Shown here one piece after another: positions 50,875 through 60,041 of a stretch of DNA of 64,000 nucleotides. The first letter of the stretch is position 1; each line of letters opens with the position of its first letter. The stretch comes from Streptosporangium amethystogenes. Its GTDB lineage: Bacteria; Actinomycetota; Actinomycetes; Streptosporangiales; Streptosporangiaceae. The notes beneath the pieces were generated by a model. It saw only the letters and a list, made by a program, of their open reading frames with translations, had not been told where the DNA came from and did not search any database. The stretch spans positions 1 through 64,000 of the forward strand of contig NZ_JOEQ01000004.1 of assembly GCF_000721075.1 (NCBI RefSeq). The letters are read 5' to 3'. The position numbers and the translations under genes are program-made.

Positions 50875-52116
50875 CTAACCCTGCGTGATCGGCTGGAAGA
50901 TGTCCTCGAAGACCTTCTCCTCCCCCGGGTCCAGCTTCTTGTACGACCGCAGTTTGGCCATGTCCGTCTCCGAAGGGAAGATCATCGGGCTCTCGGCGAT
51001 CTGCTCCAGCGCCGCCTTCTTCTTGCCCGTGGCCTTGGCGGCGTCGGCGAGGACCAGGTCCTTGGCGGAGGAGACCGGCGTGATGTAGTTGATGTACTCG
51101 ACCAGCATCGTGGCGATCTTCGGCTGGTAGACGTAGTCCATGAAGATCAGCGCGTCGAGGGGGTTCTGCGAGGTCTTCGGGATGCACAGGTTGTCCGTCC
51201 AGATCGTGCCGCCCTCCTCGGGCACCACGAACCTCAGGTCCTTGCCCTCGGCGACCTGCTGGAAGATGTCACCCGACCAGGCCATGGTGATCCAGATGTC
51301 TCCCCTGACGAGGGCGTCGACGTAGTCGTTCTCGTAGTACTTGCGCACCAGACCCGCGTCGCGCTGCTGCTTGAGCTTCTCCCCCGCCTTCCTCCAGTCG
51401 GCCTCGGTCGACTTGTCGGGGTCGATGCCCAGGGCGAACATGCCGAAGTTCGCGACCTCCTGGGTGTCGAGCATCATGCCGACCTTGCCCTTGTACTTGG
51501 GGTTCCAGAGGTCGGCGATGCTCTTGACCTCGTCCACGTACTTGGGGTTGTAGGCGATGCCGGTCAGGCCGCCCGCCCACGGGATCGTGTGGGCGTTGTT
51601 CGGGTCCCAGGTGGGGTTCTTGACCGCGGAGTTGGCGTTGGCGGCGAAGTTCGGCAGCTTGGAGTGGTCCAGCGGAACGAGGTAGCCCAGCGCGATGGCC
51701 TTGGACAGCTGCAGGCCGTTGGTCAGGACCATCAGGTCGTAGCCGATGTCGTTGTTGGCGGCGAGCAGCGGCTGGATCTTGCCGAAGAACGTGGGGATGT
51801 CCTGGACGGCCTCCGTGTAGGTCACCTTGATGCCGGTGTCGGTCTCGAACATCTCCAGGGACGGGTACCGCTTGCCGTCCTTGTCGATGTAGAGCGGCCA
51901 GTTGGCGAAGCGCAGCCTGCCGTTCTTCTTCTTGGAGCCCCAGTACTCGGCGACGGCGTCCTGCGGGGGGGCCTCCACCTTCTTGCCCTGCACACCGCAC
52001 GCGGCGAGGGCCAGACCGGCGGCCGACATTCCCCCCAGGCGAAGGGCGTCACGGCGGGTGACGGAGCGGCTCTGCGTCATGCCACGCAGGAAGGCGGGGT
52101 TCGTGCGGGAGTACAT
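50875..52116 (-). CDS. potD: polyamine-binding lipoprotein PotD-type (Tat)
   Basis: 413 residues. The signal has twin arginines (SVTRRDALRLGG, RR at 21-22) followed by a lipobox LALAAC with lipidation at C40, so a Tat-exported lipoprotein. The mature part has two lobes typical of PotD/spermidine-putrescine-binding proteins: RFANWPLYID, VTYTEAVQDIPTFFGKI, YDLMVLTNGL, and IPWAGGLTGIAYNPKYV. ATG 52116; the gap to potA is 7 bp. Captures polyamine outside the membrane. Confidence 0.92.
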   Translation of the reverse strand: MYSRTNPAFLRGMTQSRSVTRRDALRLGGMSAAGLALAACGVQGKKVEAPPQDAVAEYWGSKKKNGRLRFANWPLYIDKDGKRYPSLEMFETDTGIKVTYTEAVQDIPTFFGKIQPLLAANNDIGYDLMVLTNGLQLSKAIALGYLVPLDHSKLPNFAANANSAVKNPTWDPNNAHTIPWAGGLTGIAYNPKYVDEVKSIADLWNPKYKGKVGMMLDTQEVANFGMFALGIDPDKSTEADWRKAGEKLKQQRDAGLVRKYYENDYVDALVRGDIWITMAWSGDIFQQVAEGKDLRFVVPEEGGTIWTDNLCIPKTSQNPLDALIFMDYVYQPKIATMLVEYINYITPVSSAKDLVLADAAKATGKKKAALEQIAESPMIFPSETDMAKLRSYKKLDPGEEKVFEDIFQPITQG

Positions 52117-52123
52117 AGCGGAC

Positions 52124-53269
52124 TCAACTTCCGATCGCGTACGAGTGCTGCGGCCGCCACGACAGCCAAACGGCGTCGCCACGCTCCGCCGTACTCGTGC
52201 TGTCGAGTGCGTTCTGCTGGAAGACGGTCACCTCTGCCCCCTGGGCCAGGCTGACCGTGTAGGAGTTGTAGAGCCCCAGGTAGACCACCTCGGAGACGAT
52301 GCCTCGTACGATGCTGAGGTCTCCGGTGGGCTCCTCGGTGGAAATACCGATCTTCTCCGGGCGCACCGTGATCGCGATCGGTTCCCCGGCGCTGAACGAT
52401 CCGCCTTCGGCGAGCACCTGGTCCTCATCGCCCAGCCTAAGCACCGCGAAACCGGACCGGAGACAGTCGACGGTGCCGCTGAGCAGGTTGGACGTGCCGA
52501 TGAAGCCGGCCACGAAGGCGGTTGCCGGCCGCTCGTAGATCTCTCTCGGGGTGCCCAGCTGCTCGACCATGCCGTCGTTCATGACCGCGATGCGGTCACT
52601 CATGGTGAGCGCCTCGCTCTGGTCGTGGGTGACGTACACGAAGGTGATGCCGACCTCGCGCTGGATGCGTTTGAGCTCGATCTGCATGGCCTGGCGGAGC
52701 TTGAGGTCGAGGGCGCCGAGCGGCTCGTCCAGCAGGAGCGCGCGGGGGTTGTTGACCAGGGCCCGCGCCAGGGCGACCCGCTGCTGCTGGCCCCCGGACA
52801 TCTCACGGGGGCGGCGCTTCTCGCGCCCGGTGAGGTCGACGATCTCCAGGATCTCGCCGACACGGCGCTTGATCTCGGCCTCGGCCACCTTCTTGCGCCG
52901 CAGGCCGAAGGCGACGTTCTCCCAGACGTTCATGTGCGGGAAGAGGGCGTACGACTGGAAGACCATGTTGACGTCGCGCCTGTTGGGGGGGACGTTGGTG
53001 ACATCCTGGCCGTGCAGCCGCACGTTGCCCCGCGACGGATCCTCAAACCCGGCGATCATGCGCATGGTGGTGGTCTTGCCGCAGCCCGAGGGGCCGAGGA
53101 GGGAGAAGAACTCCCCCTCGGCGATCGTCAGGGTGACACCCTTGACCGCCTGGACGACCTCGCCGTGGGAGACGTACTCCTTGACGACCTCATCGAGTTC
53201 GATCGCGGGCGTTTGGGGCGAGCGAGAGGCGGCGTCGGCCGCCTCCGTGCCCACCTGGATTTCGGTCAT
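52124..53269 (-). CDS. potA: polyamine ABC transporter ATPase PotA-type
   Basis: 381 residues. Walker [13 protein letters not shown]-loop [11 protein letters not shown], signature [15 protein letters not shown], Walker [12 protein letters not shown], switch His YVTHDQSEA. The last ~130 residues are the TOBE domain ([10 protein letters not shown]...) used for regulation in PotA/UgpC-type ATPases. Energises polyamine uptake with PotBCD. ATG 53269, 25 bp after the aldehyde dehydrogenase gene. Confidence 0.93.
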   Translation of the reverse strand: MTEIQVGTEAADAASRSPQTPAIELDEVVKEYVSHGEVVQAVKGVTLTIAEGEFFSLLGPSGCGKTTTMRMIAGFEDPSRGNVRLHGQDVTNVPPNRRDVNMVFQSYALFPHMNVWENVAFGLRRKKVAEAEIKRRVGEILEIVDLTGREKRRPREMSGGQQQRVALARALVNNPRALLLDEPLGALDLKLRQAMQIELKRIQREVGITFVYVTHDQSEALTMSDRIAVMNDGMVEQLGTPREIYERPATAFVAGFIGTSNLLSGTVDCLRSGFAVLRLGDEDQVLAEGGSFSAGEPIAITVRPEKIGISTEEPTGDLSIVRGIVSEVVYLGLYNSYTVSLAQGAEVTVFQQNALDSTSTAERGDAVWLSWRPQHSYAIGS

Positions 53270-53294
53270 GCCAGGCTTATCCCTCTGCTCGCGG

Positions 53295-54752
53295 CTATTC
53301 GCCGATGTAGTGCATGACGTGCTTGACGCGAAGGTAGTCGTGCAGGCCGAAAACGGACAAATCCTTGCCGTAACCGGAGTGCTTGAAGCCTCCGTGTGGC
53401 ATTTCTGAGACGAATGGGATGTGAGTGTTGACCCAGACGACACCAAAATCGAGACGGTTCGACACCCGCATCGCCCGGCCGTGGTCGGAGGTCCACACCG
53501 AGCCCGACAGGCCGTACCTGACATCGTTGGCCTTGGCCACCGCGTCCGCCTCGTCGGAGAAGGTCTGGACCGTGATGACCGGCCCGAACACCTCGTTCTG
53601 CACCATCTCGTCGTCCTGCCTCAGGCCGTCGACGAGCGTGGGGGCGAAGAAGTAGCCCCGCTCGCCGACCCGGTTCCCGCCGGTCAGGACCTTGGCGTGG
53701 CCGGGGACCCGGTCGAGGATGCCGGTGACGCGAGCCAGCTGCTCGGCGTTGTTGAGCGGGCCGTACAGGGCCTCCGTGTCGGAGAGGTCGCCCGTCACGG
53801 TGCTCGCCACCGCCTCGGTGAGCGCGGCGACGAACTCGTCGTGGGCGTCCTCGTGGACCAGCACGCGGCAGGCCGCGGTGCAGTCCTGACCGGCGTTGTA
53901 CAGGCCCGCGGTGGCGATGGACTCCGCGGCGGCCTTGAGGTCCTTGACATCGTCGAACACGATGACGGGCGCCTTGCCGCCCAGCTCCAGGTGGACCCGC
54001 TTGAGGTCCTCGGCGGCGCTCTTGGCCACGGCCATGCCGGCGCCGACGGAACCGGTGATCGCGACCATCGACGCGGTCGGGTGGCCGACGACCAGCGCGC
54101 CGGTCTCCCGGTCGCCGACGACGACGTTGAAGACGCCCTTCGGCAGGACCTCGCCGAGGATCTCGGCCAGCTTGACCGTGGAGACAGGGGTGGTGTCGGA
54201 GGGCTTGAGCACCACGGTGTTACCCGCGGCAAGCGCCGGGGCGATCTTCCAGACCGCCATCATCATCGGGTAGTTCCACGGCGTCACCTGGCCCACCACG
54301 CCGATCGGCTCGTGCCTGATGACCGAGGTGTGCTCGGCCAGGAACTCACCGGAGGTCGGCCCCTCCAGCGTGCGGGCGGCGCCGGCGAAGAAGCGGAAGT
54401 GGTCGGCGGCGACCGGGGTCTCGTCCTCGGCCATCCGGGCGCGCGGCTTGCCGGTGTTGAGGCACTCGGCCTCGTTCAGCTCCTCGGCCCGCGCCTCGAT
54501 CGCGTCGGCCACCTTCAGGAGCAGGTTGGCGCGCTCGCCCGGAGTGGCCTGACTCCACGACTCGAACGCGGCGGCAGCGGCGGCGTAGGCGGCGTCGACA
54601 TCCTCCTGTCCGGAGATGGGAGCACTAAGGTAGGTCTCTCCGGTGCAGGGGTCGATGACGTCGGAGAACCGGCTGCTCCGGGCCTCCACGAGCTCACCGT
54701 TGACGTAGTTTCTCAGGCGGGGGAGCTCACTGGTCTCAACCGGGGTGGTCAC
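53295..54752 (-). CDS. aldehyde dehydrogenase, gamma-aminobutyraldehyde-type
   Basis: 485 residues. NAD site [20 protein letters not shown], catalytic E in [14 protein letters not shown], catalytic C291 in [11 protein letters not shown], and EVFGPV near the end, the complete ALDH set. The sequence style ([10 protein letters not shown] start, DCTAACRV around the Cys) is close to gamma-aminobutyraldehyde / PuuC/PatD-like enzymes. It would oxidise the aminoaldehyde produced by the FAD oxidase at 47.5 kb. GTG 54752 follows AGGAGG. First gene of the pot operon, divergent from the Lrp-type regulator. Confidence 0.9.
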   Translation of the reverse strand: MTTPVETSELPRLRNYVNGELVEARSSRFSDVIDPCTGETYLSAPISGQEDVDAAYAAAAAAFESWSQATPGERANLLLKVADAIEARAEELNEAECLNTGKPRARMAEDETPVAADHFRFFAGAARTLEGPTSGEFLAEHTSVIRHEPIGVVGQVTPWNYPMMMAVWKIAPALAAGNTVVLKPSDTTPVSTVKLAEILGEVLPKGVFNVVVGDRETGALVVGHPTASMVAITGSVGAGMAVAKSAAEDLKRVHLELGGKAPVIVFDDVKDLKAAAESIATAGLYNAGQDCTAACRVLVHEDAHDEFVAALTEAVASTVTGDLSDTEALYGPLNNAEQLARVTGILDRVPGHAKVLTGGNRVGERGYFFAPTLVDGLRQDDEMVQNEVFGPVITVQTFSDEADAVAKANDVRYGLSGSVWTSDHGRAMRVSNRLDFGVVWVNTHIPFVSEMPHGGFKHSGYGKDLSVFGLHDYLRVKHVMHYIGE

Positions 54753-54819
54753 CGTCGGCCTCCTATGGATCGGGGCTGAGTTGTCGCGACTCTTACAGAG
54801 CAAGAACCGTACGACAAGG

Positions 54820-54855
54820 GATTTCGTTGTTAAGATACCAAATTGCTACGAAATC
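54820..54855. promoter_or_regulatory. inverted repeat between the dehydrogenase and Lrp genes
   Basis: Perfect 8-bp arms GATTTCGT (54820-54827) and ACGAAATC (54848-54855) flank an AT-rich 20-bp centre, in the divergent control region. TTGACA at 54858-54863 could be the -35 of the Lrp gene. Likely binding site of the Lrp-type protein. Confidence 0.5.
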
Positions 54856-54945
54856 GCTTGACAGACGGCCCGAAACTGACAGCATGTCGCACCGGAGCCG
54901 CAACATTCCGGAAACAGCCTTGCACTATGACGCCAGGGAGCGCGG

Positions 54946-55440
54946 ATGACGACGCCGCCCAAGGTACGCCGCGACAACGACGCCAGGTCAGGCCCCGTAG
55001 TCCTCGACGAGATCTCCAAGCAGATCATCGAACAGTTGCAGGCGGACGGGCGCAAGCCCTATGCCGCCATCGGCAAGGCCGTGGGGTTGTCCGAGGCGGC
55101 GGTACGCCAGCGGGTCCAGCGCCTGATCGACGCGGGGGTCATGCAGATCGTCGCGGTGACCGATCCGTTGACCCTGGGCTTCTCCCGTCAGGCCATGATC
55201 GGCATCAAGTGCGAGGGCGACCTGGAGATCGTGGCCAACGAGCTGTCGGCCATAAAGGAGATCGACTACGTGGTGCTGACCGCCGGATCGCTCGACATCA
55301 TGGTCGAGGTCGTCTGCGAGAGCGATCAGCACCTCCTGGAGATCCTCGGCAAGATCCGGGCCATCCCCACGGTCCGCGCCACCGAGACCTTCGTCTATCT
55401 CAAGCTTCACAAGCAGACCTACTCCTGGGGCACCCGCTGA
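54946..55440 (+). CDS. Lrp/AsnC-family regulator of the polyamine operon
   Basis: 164 residues. HTH AsnC-type domain (LDEISKQIIEQLQADGRKPY, then AIGKAVGLSEAAVRQRVQRL), followed by the RAM ligand domain (IGIKCEGDLEIVANELSAI...). AGGGAG precedes ATG 54946. It lies divergently next to the aldehyde dehydrogenase-pot operon, which it probably controls in response to an amino acid or polyamine derivative. Relatives beside putrescine-catabolism genes are known in actinobacteria. Confidence 0.9.
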   Translation: MTTPPKVRRDNDARSGPVVLDEISKQIIEQLQADGRKPYAAIGKAVGLSEAAVRQRVQRLIDAGVMQIVAVTDPLTLGFSRQAMIGIKCEGDLEIVANELSAIKEIDYVVLTAGSLDIMVEVVCESDQHLLEILGKIRAIPTVRATETFVYLKLHKQTYSWGTR

Positions 55441-55444
55441 CACC

Positions 55445-56188
55445 TCAACGGCCGAGGCGGGCCTCAAGGACGCCCGCCAGGTCGGCGAGGAACTCGTCGA
55501 CCTCGCCGACCGCGTAGCCCGGCCGCAACAGCACCGTGGCGAACCGCGCTCCGCGCACCTCATCGGGGGTGAGGGGCTGGTCGGTGGTGCCGCGCAGAGT
55601 GGCCACGATCCGGTCGAGGAAGGTGTCGACCTGGTCCTCGTTGTAGCCCATGCCGAGCCGTCCGGGCCTGAAGGCGGCCCGCTCGACCCGGACGGCGTAC
55701 TCCTCGATCTCGTCGGCGCCGAGCGGTTCCGGCAAACCGCCGGCCACCGGCTCCCACTCGCCGGTTCCAGGATGCCGGGCGACGGCCGCCGGTTCCCGCT
55801 CGGCGGCTTCAGGACGCCGGGCGACCGCGGCCGCCCCCAGATTCCGGAGCGGCGGTTCGGCGTGCTGTGCCCGTTCCTGTTCCTGTTCCTGGGGCACGGT
55901 CGGCCAGGGCACGGGCGGCCGGCGCGCGGGAACGATCGGACGTCCGTCCGCCCCGGTGGGCCGGGTCTCGATCGCCACGATGAAGGCCTCCAGCGCGAAG
56001 TCGACGGCGATCTCGTGGTAGCCGCCGAGCTTCGTGCGGAAACGGGCGTCGCGGATCTCGTCCGCGGTGATCGGCTCCCCCTCCGGGGCGCCCCTGCCGA
56101 GGGTGCCCTCGATCCGGCGGACCAGCAGATCCACCTGATCGGGGTCATATCCCGTACGCACCCCGAGAACCCGTGGAAAGCGGTTCAA
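55445..56188 (-). CDS. DivIVA-domain protein with duplicated motif
   Basis: 247 residues. Two related units: residues 13-75 (GYDPDQVDLLVRRIEGTLG... ITADEIRDARF) and 175-240 (GMGYNEDQVDTFLDRIVATL... LTPDEVRGARF), each with the GY...VD.f..r pattern of DivI1A domains, linked by a 90-residue Pro/Glu/Arg-rich segment. No coiled coil as long as in true DivIVA. TTG 56188 is chosen because AAAGGA is seven bases upstream. Probably cytosolic; partner unknown. Confidence 0.75.
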   Translation of the reverse strand: MNRFPRVLGVRTGYDPDQVDLLVRRIEGTLGRGAPEGEPITADEIRDARFRTKLGGYHEIAVDFALEAFIVAIETRPTGADGRPIVPARRPPVPWPTVPQEQEQERAQHAEPPLRNLGAAAVARRPEAAEREPAAVARHPGTGEWEPVAGGLPEPLGADEIEEYAVRVERAAFRPGRLGMGYNEDQVDTFLDRIVATLRGTTDQPLTPDEVRGARFATVLLRPGYAVGEVDEFLADLAGVLEARLGR

Positions 56189-56429
56189 CCCCGCATCCTT
56201 TCGCCTCTCGCCTATTGGCCTTTCAGCCGATGGCCTCCATTCTGAGGGGAATTACCGGGTAAAAGCGAGTAATCGGAACAGTGTCGCGAACGGGGTTGAG
56301 GGCCGTGGCGGGCGCCGAAACCGTGCGGGAGCGAGGCGTTCCGGTGCGCAGTCGACGTGACGCCGGGGATTCACCCGATATCCGTCATGCCAAGCCACCT
56401 GGTGAATGATCCCGATATGGTGGCCGGTT

Positions 56430-57218
56430 ATGCGGCTCTCCCAGGTGTCCTTCCGATACTCCCGCCGAGGCCCCTGGATTCTGAAGGACGTCGAACTCTC
56501 GCTCCACCCGGGTTCCGTCACCGAGGTCACCGGCCACAACGGCGCCGGAAAGTCGACGCTACTGCGGCTGCTCGCGGGATTCCTCCCCCCTTCCCACGGC
56601 TCGATCTCCGACCGGCCCGGCACCGTGGGCTACGCCCCCGACGTGTTCCCCACCGACCAGCCGTTCACCGTCGCCGCCTACCTGGCCCACATGTCCAGGA
56701 TCAGGGGCGGCTCCCCCGCCTCCGCCGTGGAACTGGCCGGACGCCTGAACGCCTCCCACCTCCTGGAGCAACCGCTGGGCGACCTGTCCAAGGGCAGCGC
56801 GCAGAAGATCGGGCTCATCCAGGCGCTGCTGGCCCCGCCGGACCTGCTGATCCTGGACGAGCCCTTCGCCGGCCTGGACGAGCAGACCCGCGCCGAACTC
56901 CCCCTGATCATCGACGAGATCTCCTCGGCCGGCGGCATGGTCGTGGTCAGCGACCACCAGAACCAGCTCCGGGCCTTCCCCGGCGCCATCCACTGGCTCG
57001 TCGCGGACGCCGCGGTCACCCCGCACACGCCCGACCCTCAGGCACGCCCGGCCGACGCCCGGCTCGACCACCCATGGGATGCCGACCGCCTGCCGCCTCA
57101 GGTGTCCAAGCCGTCGGCACGCCAGGTGGTCATCCAGGTGATCGTGGACGCCGGCGAGGCCGACGCGGTGGAACAGAAGCTCCGCGCCGACGGCTATCTC
57201 ACCAGGCGGTCATCATGA
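56430..57218 (+). CDS. ABC transporter ATP-binding protein
   Basis: 262 residues. Walker A GHNGAGKSTLL, a degenerate signature LSKGSAQKIG in place of LSGGQ, Walker B LLILDEPFAGLDE and the H-loop VVVSDHQ. The C-terminal 60 residues are outside the ATPase core. CcmA/YxlF-like exporter ATPase. ATG 56430 is preferred; ATG 56406 adds eight residues. No ribosome site is obvious, so translation may be leaderless. TGA overlaps the permease ATG. Confidence 0.85.
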   Translation: MRLSQVSFRYSRRGPWILKDVELSLHPGSVTEVTGHNGAGKSTLLRLLAGFLPPSHGSISDRPGTVGYAPDVFPTDQPFTVAAYLAHMSRIRGGSPASAVELAGRLNASHLLEQPLGDLSKGSAQKIGLIQALLAPPDLLILDEPFAGLDEQTRAELPLIIDEISSAGGMVVVSDHQNQLRAFPGAIHWLVADAAVTPHTPDPQARPADARLDHPWDADRLPPQVSKPSARQVVIQVIVDAGEADAVEQKLRADGYLTRRSS

Positions 57219-57886
57219 TCCATCTCGCGCGTTTCAAGCTCTCCGCCTACGCCCGGTCGCACCGGCTGTTCCAGCCGATGATCGGGCTCCTGATGATGCT
57301 GGCCATCTTCTACTCCACGCTGACCCCGCCCGGCAAGGAGCTGTCCGCCTACGCCGACTCGGCCGGGCTGCTGATCCTCATCTTCGCCTGGGCCGCTCGC
57401 GGGCTGCTCGACACCGAGCCCCCGACCCAGCGGCTGATCTCCATGACGGCGGCCGGACGGCCGGGCCGTGAGATCGGGGCCGGACTGCTCGCCGCGCTGA
57501 CGGTCAACCTCGGCATGGCGACGATCGCGGTCGGGCTCCCGCTGATCCACGGCTTCGCCGCCATGCCCGCACCCGCCGACCTGGCAGGCGGCATCGCACT
57601 GCACGTGCTCGGCGTGAGCGCCGGGACCGCGCTGGGCGCGCTGACCAGTCGGCCGATCCTGGCCTCCCCCGCGGTCTCGATGCTCGTCCTGTTCGGCGGC
57701 TATCTCGCCCTGCTGCTGATCAGCCTGACCCCCGTGGGCCGTCTCTCGGTGCCGATCATGCCCTGGATGCGCGCCGCCAACGACGGTTTGCTCGACGAGG
57801 TGCTGCTCCCCATCTCCGCCGCCACCCTCTTCTGGACCGCCGCGGGCCTCACCCTGTACACACGCCTCCGCCGCCTGAATCCCTGA
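57215..57886 (+). CDS. ABC transporter membrane subunit
   Basis: 223 residues with six hydrophobic helices (from residue 19 on) and no domain beyond a short amphipathic N-terminus. Start ATG 57215 overlaps the ATPase stop, so it is the membrane partner of that ATPase. Together they form a two-gene exporter of unknown substrate. The longer open frame upstream is the shadow of the ATPase gene. Confidence 0.8.
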   Translation: MIHLARFKLSAYARSHRLFQPMIGLLMMLAIFYSTLTPPGKELSAYADSAGLLILIFAWAARGLLDTEPPTQRLISMTAAGRPGREIGAGLLAALTVNLGMATIAVGLPLIHGFAAMPAPADLAGGIALHVLGVSAGTALGALTSRPILASPAVSMLVLFGGYLALLLISLTPVGRLSVPIMPWMRAANDGLLDEVLLPISAATLFWTAAGLTLYTRLRRLNP

Positions 57887-57896
57887 GGGACCCAGC

Positions 57897-59168
57897 TCAC
57901 GAAGCGCCGACCTCCCAGAGAGCACTCACCGGCATGGCACGCATCCGCTCGCCGAACGGGAGCGTCTGCGTTCCGGTGTAGAGAACGATCCCCACCGCGA
58001 AATCGTCGCCAAGCCGGTTCGCGAGATGGCGCAATCCCTTGAAGTCATCCGGCCGCACGGTCGAGGAGGCCTTCACCTCTATACCGACCACGATCCCCTG
58101 CCGGTTCTCCAGGACGGCGTCCACCTCCATCTTGTCCTTGGTGCGGTAGTGGAACAGTTCCACCCGCTCGTTGGACCAGGTGAGCTGGCGAGCCAGTTCC
58201 ATAAGGACGAAGCCCTCCAGGAGGGGACCGAACGCGCCCTCGGGACGGACCAGGCTCCGTGAGTCGGCTCCCAGAAGGTTGGCCGCGATCCCCGAATCGA
58301 CGAAGGCCATCTTGGGTGTCCCGATCGCACGACTGCCGAGGTTGCGCGACCAGGCAGGGATCCGCTTGATCAGAAAGACCTCTTCCAACAACCCCAGGTA
58401 ACGATGGACCGTGTTCGCGGACAGCCCGATCCCGCTGCTCAGGGAACCGGGGACCAGCAACTGGCCCGACCTGGCGGCCAGCAGCCGGATCAGAGCCCGC
58501 ATCTCCGCTGTTCGCTCGATCTCCGCCAACCGGCTCACGTCCCGCGCGATGAGATCCGAGACGTACGAGTCGAGGAACCGCTCCCGTCTACGGGCGTTGG
58601 ATCGTGACACCGCCTCGGGAAATCCACCTCGGACAACCCGCTCCGCGTACTCGGCGCGGCTGGTCTCCGACGTGTGGTGCAGGTCATCGCGCTCGGCGAA
58701 GAGCGCGTCCACGAACCCATCGGCCGTGCCGTCGATCTCGCCCTGCGAGAAAGGCCACAGCTCGATGGTCTCCATCCGGCCGGGCAGCGCGTCGGGAAGC
58801 GCCCGAAGCCCGAGCACCCGGGCCGATCCGGTCAGCAGGTAACGGCCCGGCCTCGGGTCGGCGTCCACCTGCTCCTTGATGGCGAGCAACAGCTCGGGGA
58901 CCCGCTGGATCTCGTCGATGACCATCAGCTCGGGGAACGCGACGAAACCGGCGGGGTCGGTGATGGCGGCCTGGCGGGCGGCGGGGGTGTCAAGGTTGCG
59001 CCACTCTCCCGCACGCCCCTTGGCGAGAAGCCGGACCAGAGTGCTCTTACCGCACTGGCGCGCCCCAGTGACGAGGGTGACGCGGGTGTCGGCCAACGCC
59101 TCTTCAACGGCTCTTTCCGCATGCCGTGGAAGAACTCTGCCGAGAGGAGTCTGCGAGCCGCTGACCAT
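57897..59168 (-). CDS. AAA ATPase with DUF4143 (AAA_14) domain
   Basis: 423 residues. Walker A TGARQCGKST near 33-42, Walker B PELMVIDEIQRVP, sensor LLTGSARVLGL; then DUF4143 with a PD-(D/E)xK-like EVDAVLE...GIEVKAS pattern near 370-400. Such proteins are common orphan ATPases, often suspected of toxin-antitoxin or mobile-element links; their activity is unknown. ATG 59168 lacks a ribosome site. Directly upstream lie four ~23-bp tandem repeats. Stop is 10 bp from the convergent ABC gene. Confidence 0.88.
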   Translation of the reverse strand: MVSGSQTPLGRVLPRHAERAVEEALADTRVTLVTGARQCGKSTLVRLLAKGRAGEWRNLDTPAARQAAITDPAGFVAFPELMVIDEIQRVPELLLAIKEQVDADPRPGRYLLTGSARVLGLRALPDALPGRMETIELWPFSQGEIDGTADGFVDALFAERDDLHHTSETSRAEYAERVVRGGFPEAVSRSNARRRERFLDSYVSDLIARDVSRLAEIERTAEMRALIRLLAARSGQLLVPGSLSSGIGLSANTVHRYLGLLEEVFLIKRIPAWSRNLGSRAIGTPKMAFVDSGIAANLLGADSRSLVRPEGAFGPLLEGFVLMELARQLTWSNERVELFHYRTKDKMEVDAVLENRQGIVVGIEVKASSTVRPDDFKGLRHLANRLGDDFAVGIVLYTGTQTLPFGERMRAMPVSALWEVGAS

Positions 59169-59193
59169 TGGATAAGCATGGCACAACCGGGGC

Positions 59194-59283
59194 TGCCTGA
59201 CAGGATGGCCGCTGGGTTGCTGACAGATTGGTCGCCAGGGTGCTGACAGGATGGTCGCTGGCCAGGTGGCAGGATGGTCGCTG
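59194..59283. repeat. four ~23-bp tandem repeats (CTGACAGGATGGTCGC)
   Basis: Units start at 59194, 59218, 59241 and 59265 and share TGACAGGATGGTCGCTGG with few changes (unit 2 has ATTGGTCGCC, unit 4 begins GGCAGG). The array is 26-116 bp upstream of the AAA gene start. It could be an operator array or an eroded mobile-element end. Confidence 0.8.
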
Positions 59284-60041
59284 TTTTCCTGGCGGCCGGA
59301 CGGCTCAGGCGTGCAGGGGATCCGTACGGATAGGCGGGGCCGGTCGGCGCCACGGTGCCCGGATCGCCCCGGCCATCGCCGCACCCTGACGGCTCTCCGC
59401 TCCCGAAGCTGACCCCGGCCCCGAAGTGACCGGGTGAGTGATCACGATTGCGGTTCGTGGTCGTCACGGGTGGGTGAACGGGGCTGGCCGGTCGACTGTC
59501 TCCCCGCGCTGGTGAGGGGTTGGCTGAAAGCACAGGCTCCCGCCATCTGGGGGAAGACCGGCTGGCAGGGCCGGGAGACCGGACAAAGATACGTTTGCCA
59601 GGTCGCGGCAGCCGGGATGTCCCAGCCCGACCGGGTAGGGCTCCGACCGGCGGCCGGGCCCTCAACAGCGCGATCAGCGGGGTCTCGGCCATACAAGGGG
59701 TAACGATCATGAAGCATGGGTGCGTGCGAGGGCTGCAATCGAGGTGTCCTGGCCCTGGAAGCCGAGCGCCGGCCAGTGCGGGCGGCCGGCCGGCCGCGGT
59801 AGCGTCCTTCGGCTTCGGCCGCGGCGATCCCTTCGGCTCAATTCCTACCTTGGGGCTGATGGCAGATTCGGGAGCGGAGGGCCCTGACGAGCCGTACTCT
59901 GACGAGCTTCCCCGGGCGGGCCGTGCCGGGCCGGTGGACGATGCGGCGGGAGGACGGGGCGGCCGGGGAGCGCCGCCCGGCCCAGAGGAGCCGGGCGGCG
60001 GTCGGCGCCTTGGCGGCGCAGCCGTACGGTAAGGCGGGAGG
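59284..60041. other. 758-bp region without a convincing gene
   Basis: Frames of 60-90 codons occur on both strands (for example + 59434-59703 and + 59520-60032) but have neither domains nor consistent codon bias. No RNA gene recognised. The last part is the 3' flank of rlmN. Confidence 0.5.

Noticed and set aside
59194-59283. CRISPR array
   Set aside because: Repeats are adjacent, about 23 bp, with no unique spacers between them.
59434-59703. 89-codon + strand ORF
   Set aside because: GTG start without ribosome site and an unremarkable Arg/Gly/Pro composition; not supported as a gene.
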